Source: AWTP1-13 sp963775835 (GTDB lineage Bacteria > Pseudomonadota > Alphaproteobacteria > Rhizobiales > Hyphomicrobiaceae). Taken from it: a stretch of 64,000 nt of DNA. Positions 28,410 through 37,802 of the stretch are shown here, in pieces (within the stretch, counting starts at the first letter, position 1; the number at the start of each line of letters is the position of its first letter). Under the pieces are notes generated by a model. The model was not told where the DNA came from. It saw only the letters and a program-made list of their open reading frames with translations, and did no database searches. The position numbers were made by a program, and so were the translations under genes. The stretch lies in the NCBI GenBank assembly GCA_963775835.1, contig CAVZKV010000002.1:248001-312000 (forward strand). Direction: 5' to 3'.

Positions 28410-29654
28410 GTGAAGGTGAAAGGCGTCGTGGTCAGCGCGGGTGAACCGCGCATTGCCGGAACCGAGCTCGCGGTTGGGGCCGTGGTCGAGCGCTGCTATC
28501 ACACGAGCATCGATGGCGGGCTCGGCGAGTTGGCGTTTGCGGGGCTCGACCGCGCGGCTTTGGAAGCCGTCCTCGGCTATTGCGCCGAGCAGCGCTGTCG
28601 CAAGGACGATGCGAGCTGTCCGGGGTGCCGGTTGCGTACGGAACGGCTCGGCATCAAGACCCTTGACGATTTCGTTGCTCGCTTTGCCGAGGTCGGCTTC
28701 ACGCACTCAACCCTTCGGTTGGTCGGTGGCGGCAGCGAAAGGCTGGAGGCCGAAAGCCTGGCCCAATTGGCAAAGACCTGGGCCGGGGAGGAGTACTGGT
28801 TCTGGGCCCGGCGGCTGCTGCGCAAACTGCGCCACGGCCTTCGCCGCGCTAACCTGAGCGGCGCCCCGCCGGAGCCTGGCTCGGCGCCGGTCCTGGTCCT
28901 GGTCCGGCCGCAGCTCGCCGACAACATCGGCATGGTGGCGCGCGCCATGGCCAACTTCGGCCTGGAGGAGTTGCGCCTCGTTGCCCCTCGCGACGGCTGG
29001 CCGAACGAGAAGGCACGCATTGCCGCCTCGGGCGCCAACTTCGTTATCGATGGCGCCGAAGCCTTTCCGTCGCTCGCCGGCGCGCTGACGGGCCTCAACT
29101 GGGTGGCGGCCACCTCCGCCCGGCAGCGCGACCTGGCCAAGCCGATCATGACCCCGGAAGGGGCCATCGCCGAGATTGCCCAGCGCCTCGCCGCCGGCCA
29201 GCGGTGCGGCATTGTCTTTGGGCCGGAGCGCAATGGTCTTGAAACGGAGGAAATCGCCAACGCCGATGCTCTGATCATGGCCCCCGTCAACCCGGCGTTT
29301 GCCTCCCTGAACCTCGCCCAGGCCGCCTTGCTCATGAGCTACGAATGGATGAAACGAGCCGGCCACGGCACCTTGGGACGCGTCACCACCTACGAGCAGC
29401 CGGTTGCAGCCGGTCTGCGGCTGCGCGGTTCATCGCCCGCGGGCAGGGAGGAACTGATGGGCTTTTTCGAGCATCTCGAGCGTGAACTGGACGCGCAGGG
29501 CTTTTTCTCTTCGCCCGAAAAGCGCCCCAGCATGGTGCGTAATATGCGCACCATGTTCGCGCGCATGGGCGCAACGGAGCAGGAAATCCGCACTCTGCGG
29601 GGAATCGTAAAGGCGCTTGCGCACGGTAGGCGGACGACGCGGAATTCGCCTTAG
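28410..29654 (+). CDS. SpoU/TrmJ-like RNA 2'-O-methyltransferase with N-terminal DUF433-like domain and Cys4 motif
   Basis: This 414-residue protein joins two parts. Residues about 165-410 form a SpoU (SPOUT) methyltransferase like TrmJ, which methylates tRNA ribose: VRPQLADNIGMVARAM, IVFGPERNGLETEEI and SLNLAQAALLMSYE are its knot motifs. Residues 1-60 resemble DUF433 (EPRIAGTELAVGAVVER), a small helix-turn-helix-type domain usually found as an antitoxin. Next comes a cysteine cluster, Cys58, Cys63, Cys70 and Cys73 (C-x4-C-x6-C-x2-C), a likely metal site, and then a basic region (ARRLLRKLRHGLRRA). The start is a GTG at 28410. Ordinary TrmJ has only the methyltransferase part plus a short helical tail. 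The substrate is unknown. Confidence 0.82.
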   Translation: MKVKGVVVSAGEPRIAGTELAVGAVVERCYHTSIDGGLGELAFAGLDRAALEAVLGYCAEQRCRKDDASCPGCRLRTERLGIKTLDDFVARFAEVGFTHSTLRLVGGGSERLEAESLAQLAKTWAGEEYWFWARRLLRKLRHGLRRANLSGAPPEPGSAPVLVLVRPQLADNIGMVARAMANFGLEELRLVAPRDGWPNEKARIAASGANFVIDGAEAFPSLAGALTGLNWVAATSARQRDLAKPIMTPEGAIAEIAQRLAAGQRCGIVFGPERNGLETEEIANADALIMAPVNPAFASLNLAQAALLMSYEWMKRAGHGTLGRVTTYEQPVAAGLRLRGSSPAGREELMGFFEHLERELDAQGFFSSPEKRPSMVRNMRTMFARMGATEQEIRTLRGIVKALAHGRRTTRNSP

Positions 29655-29764
29655 TTATGCCTCGATTTCCATTGAGCCATGCGCACGCGCTAGGCAGAGT
29701 GGGACTGCCGTTGGCGAACGAGACAAGAACGTTGCAATTGGGCTGGACAGACAGGGGCTGCGGA

Positions 29765-30406
29765 ATGATCGGCAACGGTGCAAGGGCCGGCATTGGGGCG
29801 GTGTTGGCGCTGGCGGCAGCGTGCGGACCGGCCTCGGCACAGAACAAGGAGCTGAGCGACAAATCGGTACTGACGCTCATGCAGTACGCCTGGTCGCTGG
29901 TGCCCAACAAGTTTACCAGCCCCGACGGCAAGGTGATCGAGGTCGACAAGAGCAAGCCCAGCGAGGTCGTCGTCCCCATGGATACGGCGCGCGAGGCCAT
30001 CAAGGTGGCACGCCTGTCGGCCTATGCGCAGGTATGCGACTTGATCGAGGAGCAACGGGCCAACTACCACACCTTCATGAAGCGCGAGGAAGCCAAGGGA
30101 AAGTGGAGCGACCAGCAGCTTCTCTTCATCAATCAGCTGCACCTGTTTACCGTCATGACACTGACGGGCAAGGTCAAGCTGGTCGAGAAGGATGGGGACA
30201 AAGAGGTGATCCTCAATAGCGACAAACCGGAAAAGGCGCCGACCTGTACCGACACGGAAAAAAAGAAGGTCGAGAGCCAGATCAAGTCCTATGTCGCCGC
30301 CAACCTGCCGCCGACGCCAGCCGCCCCCGCGGCACCAGCCACCACGGCAACCAACCCGCCGCCGGCGGCAGCCACCCAGGTCAAGCCCGCCAGCCAGAAG
30401 AAATAG
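29765..30406 (+). CDS. Secreted protein of unknown function
   Basis: A 213-residue protein with a signal peptide (hydrophobic residues 8-24, then GPASAQ). The mature part is helical and charged (SVLTLMQYAWSLVPNKF, then IDQ-poor segments with two Cys, one in YAQVCDLIEEQ and one in KAPTCTDTEKKK) and the C-terminus is a Pro/Ala-rich tail. I do not recognise a family. The start at 29765 is chosen because it begins the signal peptide; the frame extends upstream. It lies 110 bases after the methyltransferase and 219 bases before rpsD, which has its own promoter-like element. Confidence 0.75.
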   Translation: MIGNGARAGIGAVLALAAACGPASAQNKELSDKSVLTLMQYAWSLVPNKFTSPDGKVIEVDKSKPSEVVVPMDTAREAIKVARLSAYAQVCDLIEEQRANYHTFMKREEAKGKWSDQQLLFINQLHLFTVMTLTGKVKLVEKDGDKEVILNSDKPEKAPTCTDTEKKKVESQIKSYVAANLPPTPAAPAAPATTATNPPPAAATQVKPASQKK

Positions 30407-30441
30407 GGCACGGGCAGCGGTCGGCACGCTCGGTTGACCGA

Positions 30442-30469
30442 TTGACCTGGCACACCCTTGCTATATAAG
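30442..30469 (+). promoter_or_regulatory. Candidate sigma-70-type promoter for rpsD
   Basis: TTGACC at 30442-30447 and TATAAG at 30464-30469 are separated by 16 bases, a good match to a housekeeping promoter in a genome where such AT-rich boxes stand out. It is about 155 bases upstream of rpsD and directly before a strong hairpin. Confidence 0.6.
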
Positions 30470-30478
30470 GCAGGGCCG

Positions 30479-30496
30479 GCGGGCCGTTTGGCCCGC
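30479..30496 (+). promoter_or_regulatory. Hairpin at the start of the rpsD leader
   Basis: A perfect seven-base stem gcgggcc-gttt-ggcccgc begins close to the predicted transcription start. A long leader of about 130 bases with further GC-rich inverted segments follows before rpsD. In other bacteria S4 regulates its own operon through structured leader RNA; that this leader does so is inference. Confidence 0.5.
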
Positions 30497-30625
30497 TCTT
30501 CGCGTTTGCACATCCGTGGCAGCCCGCTTGGGCGGGGTGCCTGTCGATCCGGCAGAAGCCGGGTAGAGGAGGGCGTGCGTGCTATTCGAGATCACGATTT
30601 CTGCGCGACTTTGGAGACCTGAAGC

Positions 30626-31243
30626 ATGACCAAGCGTATCCAGGCGAAGCACAAGATCGATCGGCGCCTGGGCCAAAACATCTGGGGGCGGCCAAAAAGC
30701 CCGATCAACAAGCGCGAGAGCCGGCCCGGCCAGCACGGTGAGCGGCGCAGTGGCAAGCTGTCCGACTACGGCCAGCAGCTGCGGGCAAAGCAGAAGCTGA
30801 AAGGCTACTACGCCAATATCACCGAGCGGCAATTCAACGGCATCTACCAGGCGGCGCGCCGTTTCAAGGGCTCCACCTCCGAACATCTGATTGGGCTGCT
30901 GGAGCGTCGGCTTGACGCCATCGTCTACCGGGCCAAGTTCGTACCCACCATGTTCGCCGCCCGCCAGTTCGTGAGCCATGGCCACGTCACGGTGAACGGC
31001 CGGCGTGTCAATATCGCGAGCTACCGCTGCCGCGTCGGCGATCTGATCGAGGTGAAGGAAAAGGCCAAGCAGATGACGCTACTGCTGGAGGCCATCAAGA
31101 GCGCGGAGCGCGATGTCCCCGATTACATCGAGGCCGACCACAACAAGATGTCCGCCAAGCTCAACCGCATTCCCGGTCTCGCCGACGTCCCCTTCCCGGT
31201 GCACATGGAACCCAACCTGGTGGTGGAGTTCTACAGCCGCTGA
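30626..31243 (+). CDS. rpsD: 30S ribosomal protein S4
   Basis: This 205-residue protein is S4, a primary 16S rRNA-binding protein that nucleates assembly of the small subunit body. The N-terminal region with RRLGQNIWGRPKSPIN and RPGQHGERR is typical of alphaproteobacterial S4. The S4 RNA-binding domain (ERRLDAIVYRAKFVPTMFAA, then FVSHGHVTVNGRRVNIASY) spans about residues 95-160. The C-terminal EPNLVVEFYSR ending is conserved. It stands alone, away from the main ribosomal operons, with its own promoter-like element and a strong terminator, as usual in this class. Confidence 0.98.
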   Translation: MTKRIQAKHKIDRRLGQNIWGRPKSPINKRESRPGQHGERRSGKLSDYGQQLRAKQKLKGYYANITERQFNGIYQAARRFKGSTSEHLIGLLERRLDAIVYRAKFVPTMFAARQFVSHGHVTVNGRRVNIASYRCRVGDLIEVKEKAKQMTLLLEAIKSAERDVPDYIEADHNKMSAKLNRIPGLADVPFPVHMEPNLVVEFYSR

Positions 31244-31271
31244 GGCGGACGCAACCGCAGGCGACCAATAG

Positions 31272-31303
31272 CGGCCGGCGAGAGGCTCGCCGGCCGTGGT
31301 TTT
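31272..31303 (+). terminator. Intrinsic terminator after rpsD
   Basis: A perfect 11-base stem cggccggcgag-agg-ctcgccggccg at 31272-31296 is followed by tggttttg. It lies 28 bases after the rpsD stop and can also act weakly for the convergent PRC-barrel gene. Confidence 0.85.
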
Positions 31304-31319
31304 GTCTTCATCAAAGCCG

Positions 31320-31829
31320 TTATGGCTTCGTGGTCGGGCGCGGACCGGTCGGTGGGTTGCTTGCCCGTTCAGCCGACTGGCGCTCGGCATCGACGTCCTT
31401 CTTGGACTTGAAAGAGGGAGCGTTGGCCAGCTCCTCCTTCTTGGCGTCCATGGTGAGCTGCAGGCCGTCCTTGTCCTGACCGATCTGCAGGCGTTCCATT
31501 TTCATGGCCACGCTCTTCTCACCGATGCCGAGGAAGCCGCCGACGCCGATGACGAAGCCCTGCACGCTCTTGCCGTCCTTGCTGAGGATCAGATCGCTAA
31601 TGCTGCCGATCTTGGTTTTGTCCGGCGCATACACGGTCTGGCCGATTAGGTCCTTGGCGAGGACGGTATTATCCTCCTGCGTTACGATTTGGCCCGTAAC
31701 GGGGGTTTTCGGCGCTTCCGTTGCCTTCGGCGCTTGCGGCGATGGCGCAGTGGTCTGCGCCAGCGCCGGGCTCAATCCCAGCGCCAGCAGCAAGGCAACC
31801 GCGCTCGCTCCTGTCTTGAGCGTCATCAT
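31320..31829 (-). CDS. Secreted PRC-barrel domain protein
   Basis: A 169-residue protein with a signal peptide (residues 8-24, ending PALAQ), a Pro/Thr-rich linker and one PRC-barrel domain at about residues 50-125 (LIGQTVYAPDKTKIGSISDL, then VQGFVIGVGGFLGIGEKSVA). PRC-barrel proteins occur in photosynthetic reaction centres, RimM and many small stress or envelope proteins. This exported form is common in alphaproteobacteria, with no assigned activity. The tail is charged and disordered. A GGTGGAG site precedes the double ATG. Confidence 0.88.
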   Translation of the reverse strand: MMTLKTGASAVALLLALGLSPALAQTTAPSPQAPKATEAPKTPVTGQIVTQEDNTVLAKDLIGQTVYAPDKTKIGSISDLILSKDGKSVQGFVIGVGGFLGIGEKSVAMKMERLQIGQDKDGLQLTMDAKKEELANAPSFKSKKDVDAERQSAERASNPPTGPRPTTKP

Positions 31830-31987
31830 AAATCTCCACCTCTAGCGAGCCCGAGGGCCCTTCGGAGGGGAAACGCGGCGCCGGCCGAAAGGTTCTGCCC
31901 AAGCCGCTAGTCGCCCGCAGGCGCTGCAATTTTGGCTGTCGTTGCAGGGGGTTGCTTTTCCTTGCCTGGATGGTGAATTTTTTTTTA

Positions 31988-32419
31988 ATGTTGGTTGCCG
32001 GGCGACAGTGTGGCACGCAAGCCGCCGAAGGCCCGGATCTGGGGGAACTTTTGCAACACGGCAAACTCGATGGTGCGCTCATCCTCGTGGTTGAGGACGA
32101 GCCTTTGATCGCCCTCGATCTCAGCTCATCGCTGCGGGATGCGGGCGCTCAAGTCGTGCAGGCCGCCAACGTCGAAAGTGCACTTGCTGCCATCGATGCG
32201 CATCGGTGCTCGGCCGCGGTGGTCGATTACTGGCTTGGCTACGAAACCGGCCGCGCGGTGGCACGGCGCCTGAAAGAGAAACACGTCCCTTTTCTTTACT
32301 ATAGCGGCCGCGCGCTCGATGACTTCACGACGGGCAGCGGCGCGCCGGTGATATCCAAGCCGGCGGGGGGGCGAGAAATCGTCGGTATGCTGCGGCTGCT
32401 GCTCGACGGCAAGGCATGA
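31988..32419 (+). CDS. Single-domain response regulator
   Basis: This 143-residue protein contains one receiver domain. LILVVEDEPLIALDL carries the acidic pocket, SAAVVDYWLGYETG the phospho-acceptor Asp, YYSGRA the conserved Thr/Ser position and ISKPAGG the lysine. There is no output domain. Such stand-alone receivers pass phosphate in relays or act on partners. No histidine kinase is adjacent. The start is uncertain: the frame is open from 31952, and a start closer to the receiver core is possible because the first 35 residues are not conserved-looking. Confidence 0.85.
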   Translation: MLVAGRQCGTQAAEGPDLGELLQHGKLDGALILVVEDEPLIALDLSSSLRDAGAQVVQAANVESALAAIDAHRCSAAVVDYWLGYETGRAVARRLKEKHVPFLYYSGRALDDFTTGSGAPVISKPAGGREIVGMLRLLLDGKA

Positions 32420-32467
32420 GGGCGGCGCGCTCACACCGCTCCGCCGCGCCGGCGAGGGCCCTTGCGT

Positions 32468-33544
32468 TCACGACGCCAGCTTCCGCGGTGGCCTGGCGCT
32501 GGAGGAGAGCTCGGCCAGGCGTGCCTGCAGACTGGCCGGTCCTTTTGCATCGCGCACACCGGGGGTGACCGAGTTGGCCCAGCCGTAGGCCAGCATCGTC
32601 ATCAAGGTCGACGCCGCAAAGAAGTAGATGCCCGGCAGCACCGAGGCCTCCGTGTAGCCCGACGCGTTGATGTAGAAAATCATCAGCGCCAGCACCATGA
32701 CGTCGGTCATCGAGTAGCGCCCCAGCCATTCCATGGCCGAGATCGACTTGTCACGAAACTCGGCCGGCATGTCGGGCGAGGTGACGAGGGTGAGCAGATA
32801 GAACAGCTTGAGAAACGGGAAAAAGACGGAAAACATGAAGATGACAAAGCAGAGGAAGAACTCCTCGTTCTTGTAGAGCGCCCAGATGATGGTGGCGATG
32901 GAGTGCTGGTTGGTCCACACGAAGACCGTGGTGAAGCGAATGGCGGGCAGCATGACGCCGAGCGCGAAGAACACGGTCGCGAGGATGATGACGAAGCTGA
33001 AAGTGAAGGTGCGCAGCGTCGATGGCGGCTGCGACCGGCGCATCGGCAGCACGCTGGCGGCGGCTACGTCATCGCCGGCGACGTCGCCCCTGAGCCAGGC
33101 GTAGGCCAAGATCATGAACAACACGGCAGCCGTGAAGAAGTAGACGCCATTGAGACTCTTGGCGTCATAAACGCCCTGGCTCTTGATGAAGAAAATCGAC
33201 AGCGACAGGACCAACACGTCGTGCATCGACCACTTGCCGATCCATTCGAGCGCTCTGAGCTGCCGCGACAGCCGCTGCAACTCGCGCTTGGGCAAGGTGG
33301 ACAACAGCAAGAGATATAGGAGCTTCAGGATCGGCAGGGCAATCGAGAAGATCAACACCGTGATGCCGAGAAAGATCTGCCCGGAGCGGATCAGTGCATT
33401 CACCGTCGAGATCAGCGAGTGCTCGTAGGTGAAGAAGACGAACTTGGTGAGCTTGATAATCGGCAGGCTCACGCCCAGCGCCAAGCATACGCTGGCGCCG
33501 ACGATGGCAAGGGTAAGTAGAAATCGGCGGCCGCCGAGCGTCAT
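32468..33544 (-). CDS. Paraquat-inducible protein A (PqiA/LetA-like), two-domain membrane protein
   Basis: This 358-residue inner-membrane protein has two tandem PqiA-type halves, each with about four hydrophobic segments. The repeated signatures are ALGVSLPIIKL and ALGVMLPAIRF, EHSLISTVNAL and QHSIATIIWAL, and LEWIGKWSMHDVLVLSL and MEWLGRYSMTDVMVLAL. Typical PqiA/LetA proteins start each half with a zinc-ribbon of four cysteines and work with an MCE-domain partner in lipid transport across the envelope. No such cysteine ribbons are present here and no MCE gene is adjacent. The function is inferred from the family only. Confidence 0.88.
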   Translation of the reverse strand: MTLGGRRFLLTLAIVGASVCLALGVSLPIIKLTKFVFFTYEHSLISTVNALIRSGQIFLGITVLIFSIALPILKLLYLLLLSTLPKRELQRLSRQLRALEWIGKWSMHDVLVLSLSIFFIKSQGVYDAKSLNGVYFFTAAVLFMILAYAWLRGDVAGDDVAAASVLPMRRSQPPSTLRTFTFSFVIILATVFFALGVMLPAIRFTTVFVWTNQHSIATIIWALYKNEEFFLCFVIFMFSVFFPFLKLFYLLTLVTSPDMPAEFRDKSISAMEWLGRYSMTDVMVLALMIFYINASGYTEASVLPGIYFFAASTLMTMLAYGWANSVTPGVRDAKGPASLQARLAELSSSARPPRKLAS

Positions 33545-33569
33545 GCCGATGCGCGCTCATCACTCAGAC

Positions 33570-33604
33570 AAAAAAAGCCGCCTCATCCTAGCGGGCGAGG
33601 CGGC
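33570..33604 (-). terminator. Intrinsic terminator after the Grx4 gene
   Basis: On the minus strand an eight-base stem (gccgcctc paired with gaggcggc, positions 33577-33604) is followed by seven T at 33576-33570. It lies 48 bases past the Grx4 stop and before the PqiA-like start. Confidence 0.88.
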
Positions 33605-33651
33605 GGGATTATGTCCGAGCGGACGGCCTGCTGCGGGTCGGCGAAACCGGC

Positions 33652-34002
33652 CTAGACCGTGGCCTTGGCGCGATCGAAGCTTACGCCCTTGTCTTCCAGG
33701 AGTTTCTGCAACTCGCCTTCCTGGAACATCTCACGGATGATATCGCAGCCGCCGACGAACTCGCCCTTGACGTAGAGCTGGGGGATGGTTGGCCAGTTTG
33801 AGAAGCTCTTGATGCCCTCGCGAATGCCCATGTCTTCCAGGACGTTCACGTCCCTATAGGCGACGCCCAGGTGAGCGAGGATCTGCGCCACCTGCGAGGA
33901 GAAGCCGCATTGGGGAAAATCTTTGCTGCCCTTCATAAACAGGACCACGTCGTTGTTGGCGACCGCCTTGCGGATCCAGTCGTGGACGGCTTGCTCGCTC
34001 AT
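33652..34002 (-). CDS. grxD: Monothiol glutaredoxin, Grx4 family
   Basis: A 116-residue CGFS-type glutaredoxin. The cluster-binding Cys is in KDFPQCGFSSQ near residue 32, followed by the glutathione-binding WPTIPQLYVKGEFVGGCDI. CGFS glutaredoxins carry a [2Fe-2S] cluster bridged by glutathione and hand it on, often with BolA. The BolA gene is immediately upstream on the same strand (102 bases), supporting that partnership. The start at 34002 gives the usual length; the frame is open upstream. Confidence 0.96.
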   Translation of the reverse strand: MSEQAVHDWIRKAVANNDVVLFMKGSKDFPQCGFSSQVAQILAHLGVAYRDVNVLEDMGIREGIKSFSNWPTIPQLYVKGEFVGGCDIIREMFQEGELQKLLEDKGVSFDRAKATV

Positions 34003-34103
34003 GCAAAAGTCCTCTCTTGCGTCTCTTGTGGGCTGCGTCTCTCCTCGGGAGCGGCGATCGCGCCCGCATGCTCCGCCTAGATGTGGGCAATGGCCCGGCA
34101 AAG

Positions 34104-34340
34104 TCAATCTGGGCGGGGCGCCGTGGTCAGCGCCAAGGCGTGCAAAACCCCACCCATACGCCCCTCCAGCGCCTCGTAGACCATCTTGTGCTGCTGCACC
34201 CGGGTCTTGCCCCTGAATTCCTTGCTCACGACGTGGGCCGCATAGTGATCGCCATCGCCGGCGAGGTCCCTGATGGTGACCTCGGCGTCGGGAAAACGCG
34301 CCTTGATCAGGCGGGCGATTTCTTGGGAATCCATAGGCAT
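34104..34340 (-). CDS. bolA: BolA family protein
   Basis: A 78-residue protein with the BolA fold: an N-terminal helix (SQEIARLIKARFPDAEVTIRD in two parts), then DHYAAHVVSKEFRGKTRVQQ, whose His is the likely Fe-S ligand, and HKMVYEALEGRMGGVLHAL. It forms a cluster-bridged heterodimer with CGFS glutaredoxins, here encoded next door. The start at 34340 has a GGAG site nine to ten bases upstream; an ATG two codons later is also possible. It lies downstream of purL, as in many alphaproteobacteria. Confidence 0.94.
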   Translation of the reverse strand: MPMDSQEIARLIKARFPDAEVTIRDLAGDGDHYAAHVVSKEFRGKTRVQQHKMVYEALEGRMGGVLHALALTTAPRPD

Positions 34341-34441
34341 CAGGCGCGTCTCCAGACCCAAGGCACGGTTGAGCCTATGATAGGCCGCCGGCGGCCGGCA
34401 ACACCACAACCATCTGATGGCCCACCGCCAAAGTTGGCGGT

Positions 34442-36652
<2,211 letters not shown>

Positions 36653-36730
36653 GGTGCTCCGGGCTAGAAAGTCGGCGGTTGTGGGGGCTTATAGCCGGCT
36701 CGCGCGCGCTTGTCGCGCCGCCACAACGGC

Positions 36731-37801
36731 TTATGAACGGCTCTCCAAGAGCTGCCCGAGCCGGCCTTCGACGCCCGCAGCCGTTGCCGCCCAAGCGGGC
36801 AGGCTGCGCCTGCGGGCGACCGCACCGCGGCGCAGTGCGCCGAGCTGGGACCGAGCGCCGATGACCTCGAAGAGCGCCGTGCGCAGCGCCGCAACGCTGC
36901 CGTCCCGCACGATTTTGGCGCCGCGCCGGCCCACCCAAGCGCCCGCGGCGCCAGCGTAGGTGGCCACCACCGGCACGCCGTGCGCAAAGGCCTCGGCAAT
37001 GGCCATGCCATAGCCTTCATGGCGTGAGGCCGAGACAAACAGGTCCGCGCCCCGCCACAGGCGCTGAAGACGCGCATCGGACACTTCGCCGGCCAGGCGG
37101 ACGCGGGCGGACAAGCCGTAAGTCGCAATCATGCCGCGCAATCGGGCCACGTGGTCGGGGGCGCGCGCGAGGTTGCCGACGAGCGTAAGCCGCCAAGGCA
37201 GATGTTTGAGGCCGGCGAGCGCCCCTAGCAATTGCCCATGGTTCTTGCGCGGTACCACCGCGCCGACCGAAATGAGGTTCAGGACCGAGCCGCCGGAGCC
37301 ACGCGCCAGGGGGCGCGGGTCGACCCCGGGCACGGCGACGACGATGCGATCCGTCGCGACGGCGTAGTCGGCGCGCAAGATCCGCGCCGTACTCGTCGAG
37401 GTGGCGATCACCGCCGCCACATGGCGCAGGGCGTCCCGCTCGGATTGCGCAAGCGCGGCGCGCGCCTTGCCGGCGCGGTAGCCCTCGAGCGCCAGCGGAT
37501 GGTGCACGATCATGACGAGACGCAGCCGATCGCCCTCGGCGGCGGCGACCTCGGGCAGGACGCCGAGGCAAAGTTGATCGACCAGCACCAGACCGCCGTC
37601 CGCGATCGCCGCGAAGGTCGCCGCCGATTGCGCGCGGGCCGCCGGCGAGGGTGCGGGAAAGCCAGCCGGCAAGGTTGCCGTCTTGATCCGCCAGCCGCGG
37701 GCGGCGAGCCCCTGCAGCAGTCTGTGATCATAGATCCAACCGCCGGTCCGGCGCGCGTAGTCGGCCGAGATGACGAAGGTGAGATCGCCGTCGCCCGCCA
37801 T
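36731..37801 (-). CDS. Glycosyltransferase family 4-like protein
   Basis: A 356-residue GT-B glycosyltransferase. The C-terminal nucleotide-sugar domain shows SVGAVVPRKNHGQLLGAL near residue 200 and the EX7E-type motif SRHEGYGMAIAEAFAHGVP near residue 280; the N-terminal half has GGWIYDHRLLQGLAARGW. The donor and acceptor are unknown. The start at 37801 follows the MFS stop by one base, so the two are very likely one operon. No other polysaccharide genes are near. It sits between purL and purQ. Confidence 0.87.
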   Translation of the reverse strand: MAGDGDLTFVISADYARRTGGWIYDHRLLQGLAARGWRIKTATLPAGFPAPSPAARAQSAATFAAIADGGLVLVDQLCLGVLPEVAAAEGDRLRLVMIVHHPLALEGYRAGKARAALAQSERDALRHVAAVIATSTSTARILRADYAVATDRIVVAVPGVDPRPLARGSGGSVLNLISVGAVVPRKNHGQLLGALAGLKHLPWRLTLVGNLARAPDHVARLRGMIATYGLSARVRLAGEVSDARLQRLWRGADLFVSASRHEGYGMAIAEAFAHGVPVVATYAGAAGAWVGRRGAKIVRDGSVAALRTALFEVIGARSQLGALRRGAVARRRSLPAWAATAAGVEGRLGQLLESRS

Positions 37802-37802
37802 T

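Noticed and set aside
34424..34441. Terminator between bolA and purL
   Set aside because: An inverted repeat accgccaa-ag-ttggcggt is present, but the loop is only two bases and no T-run follows on the minus strand.
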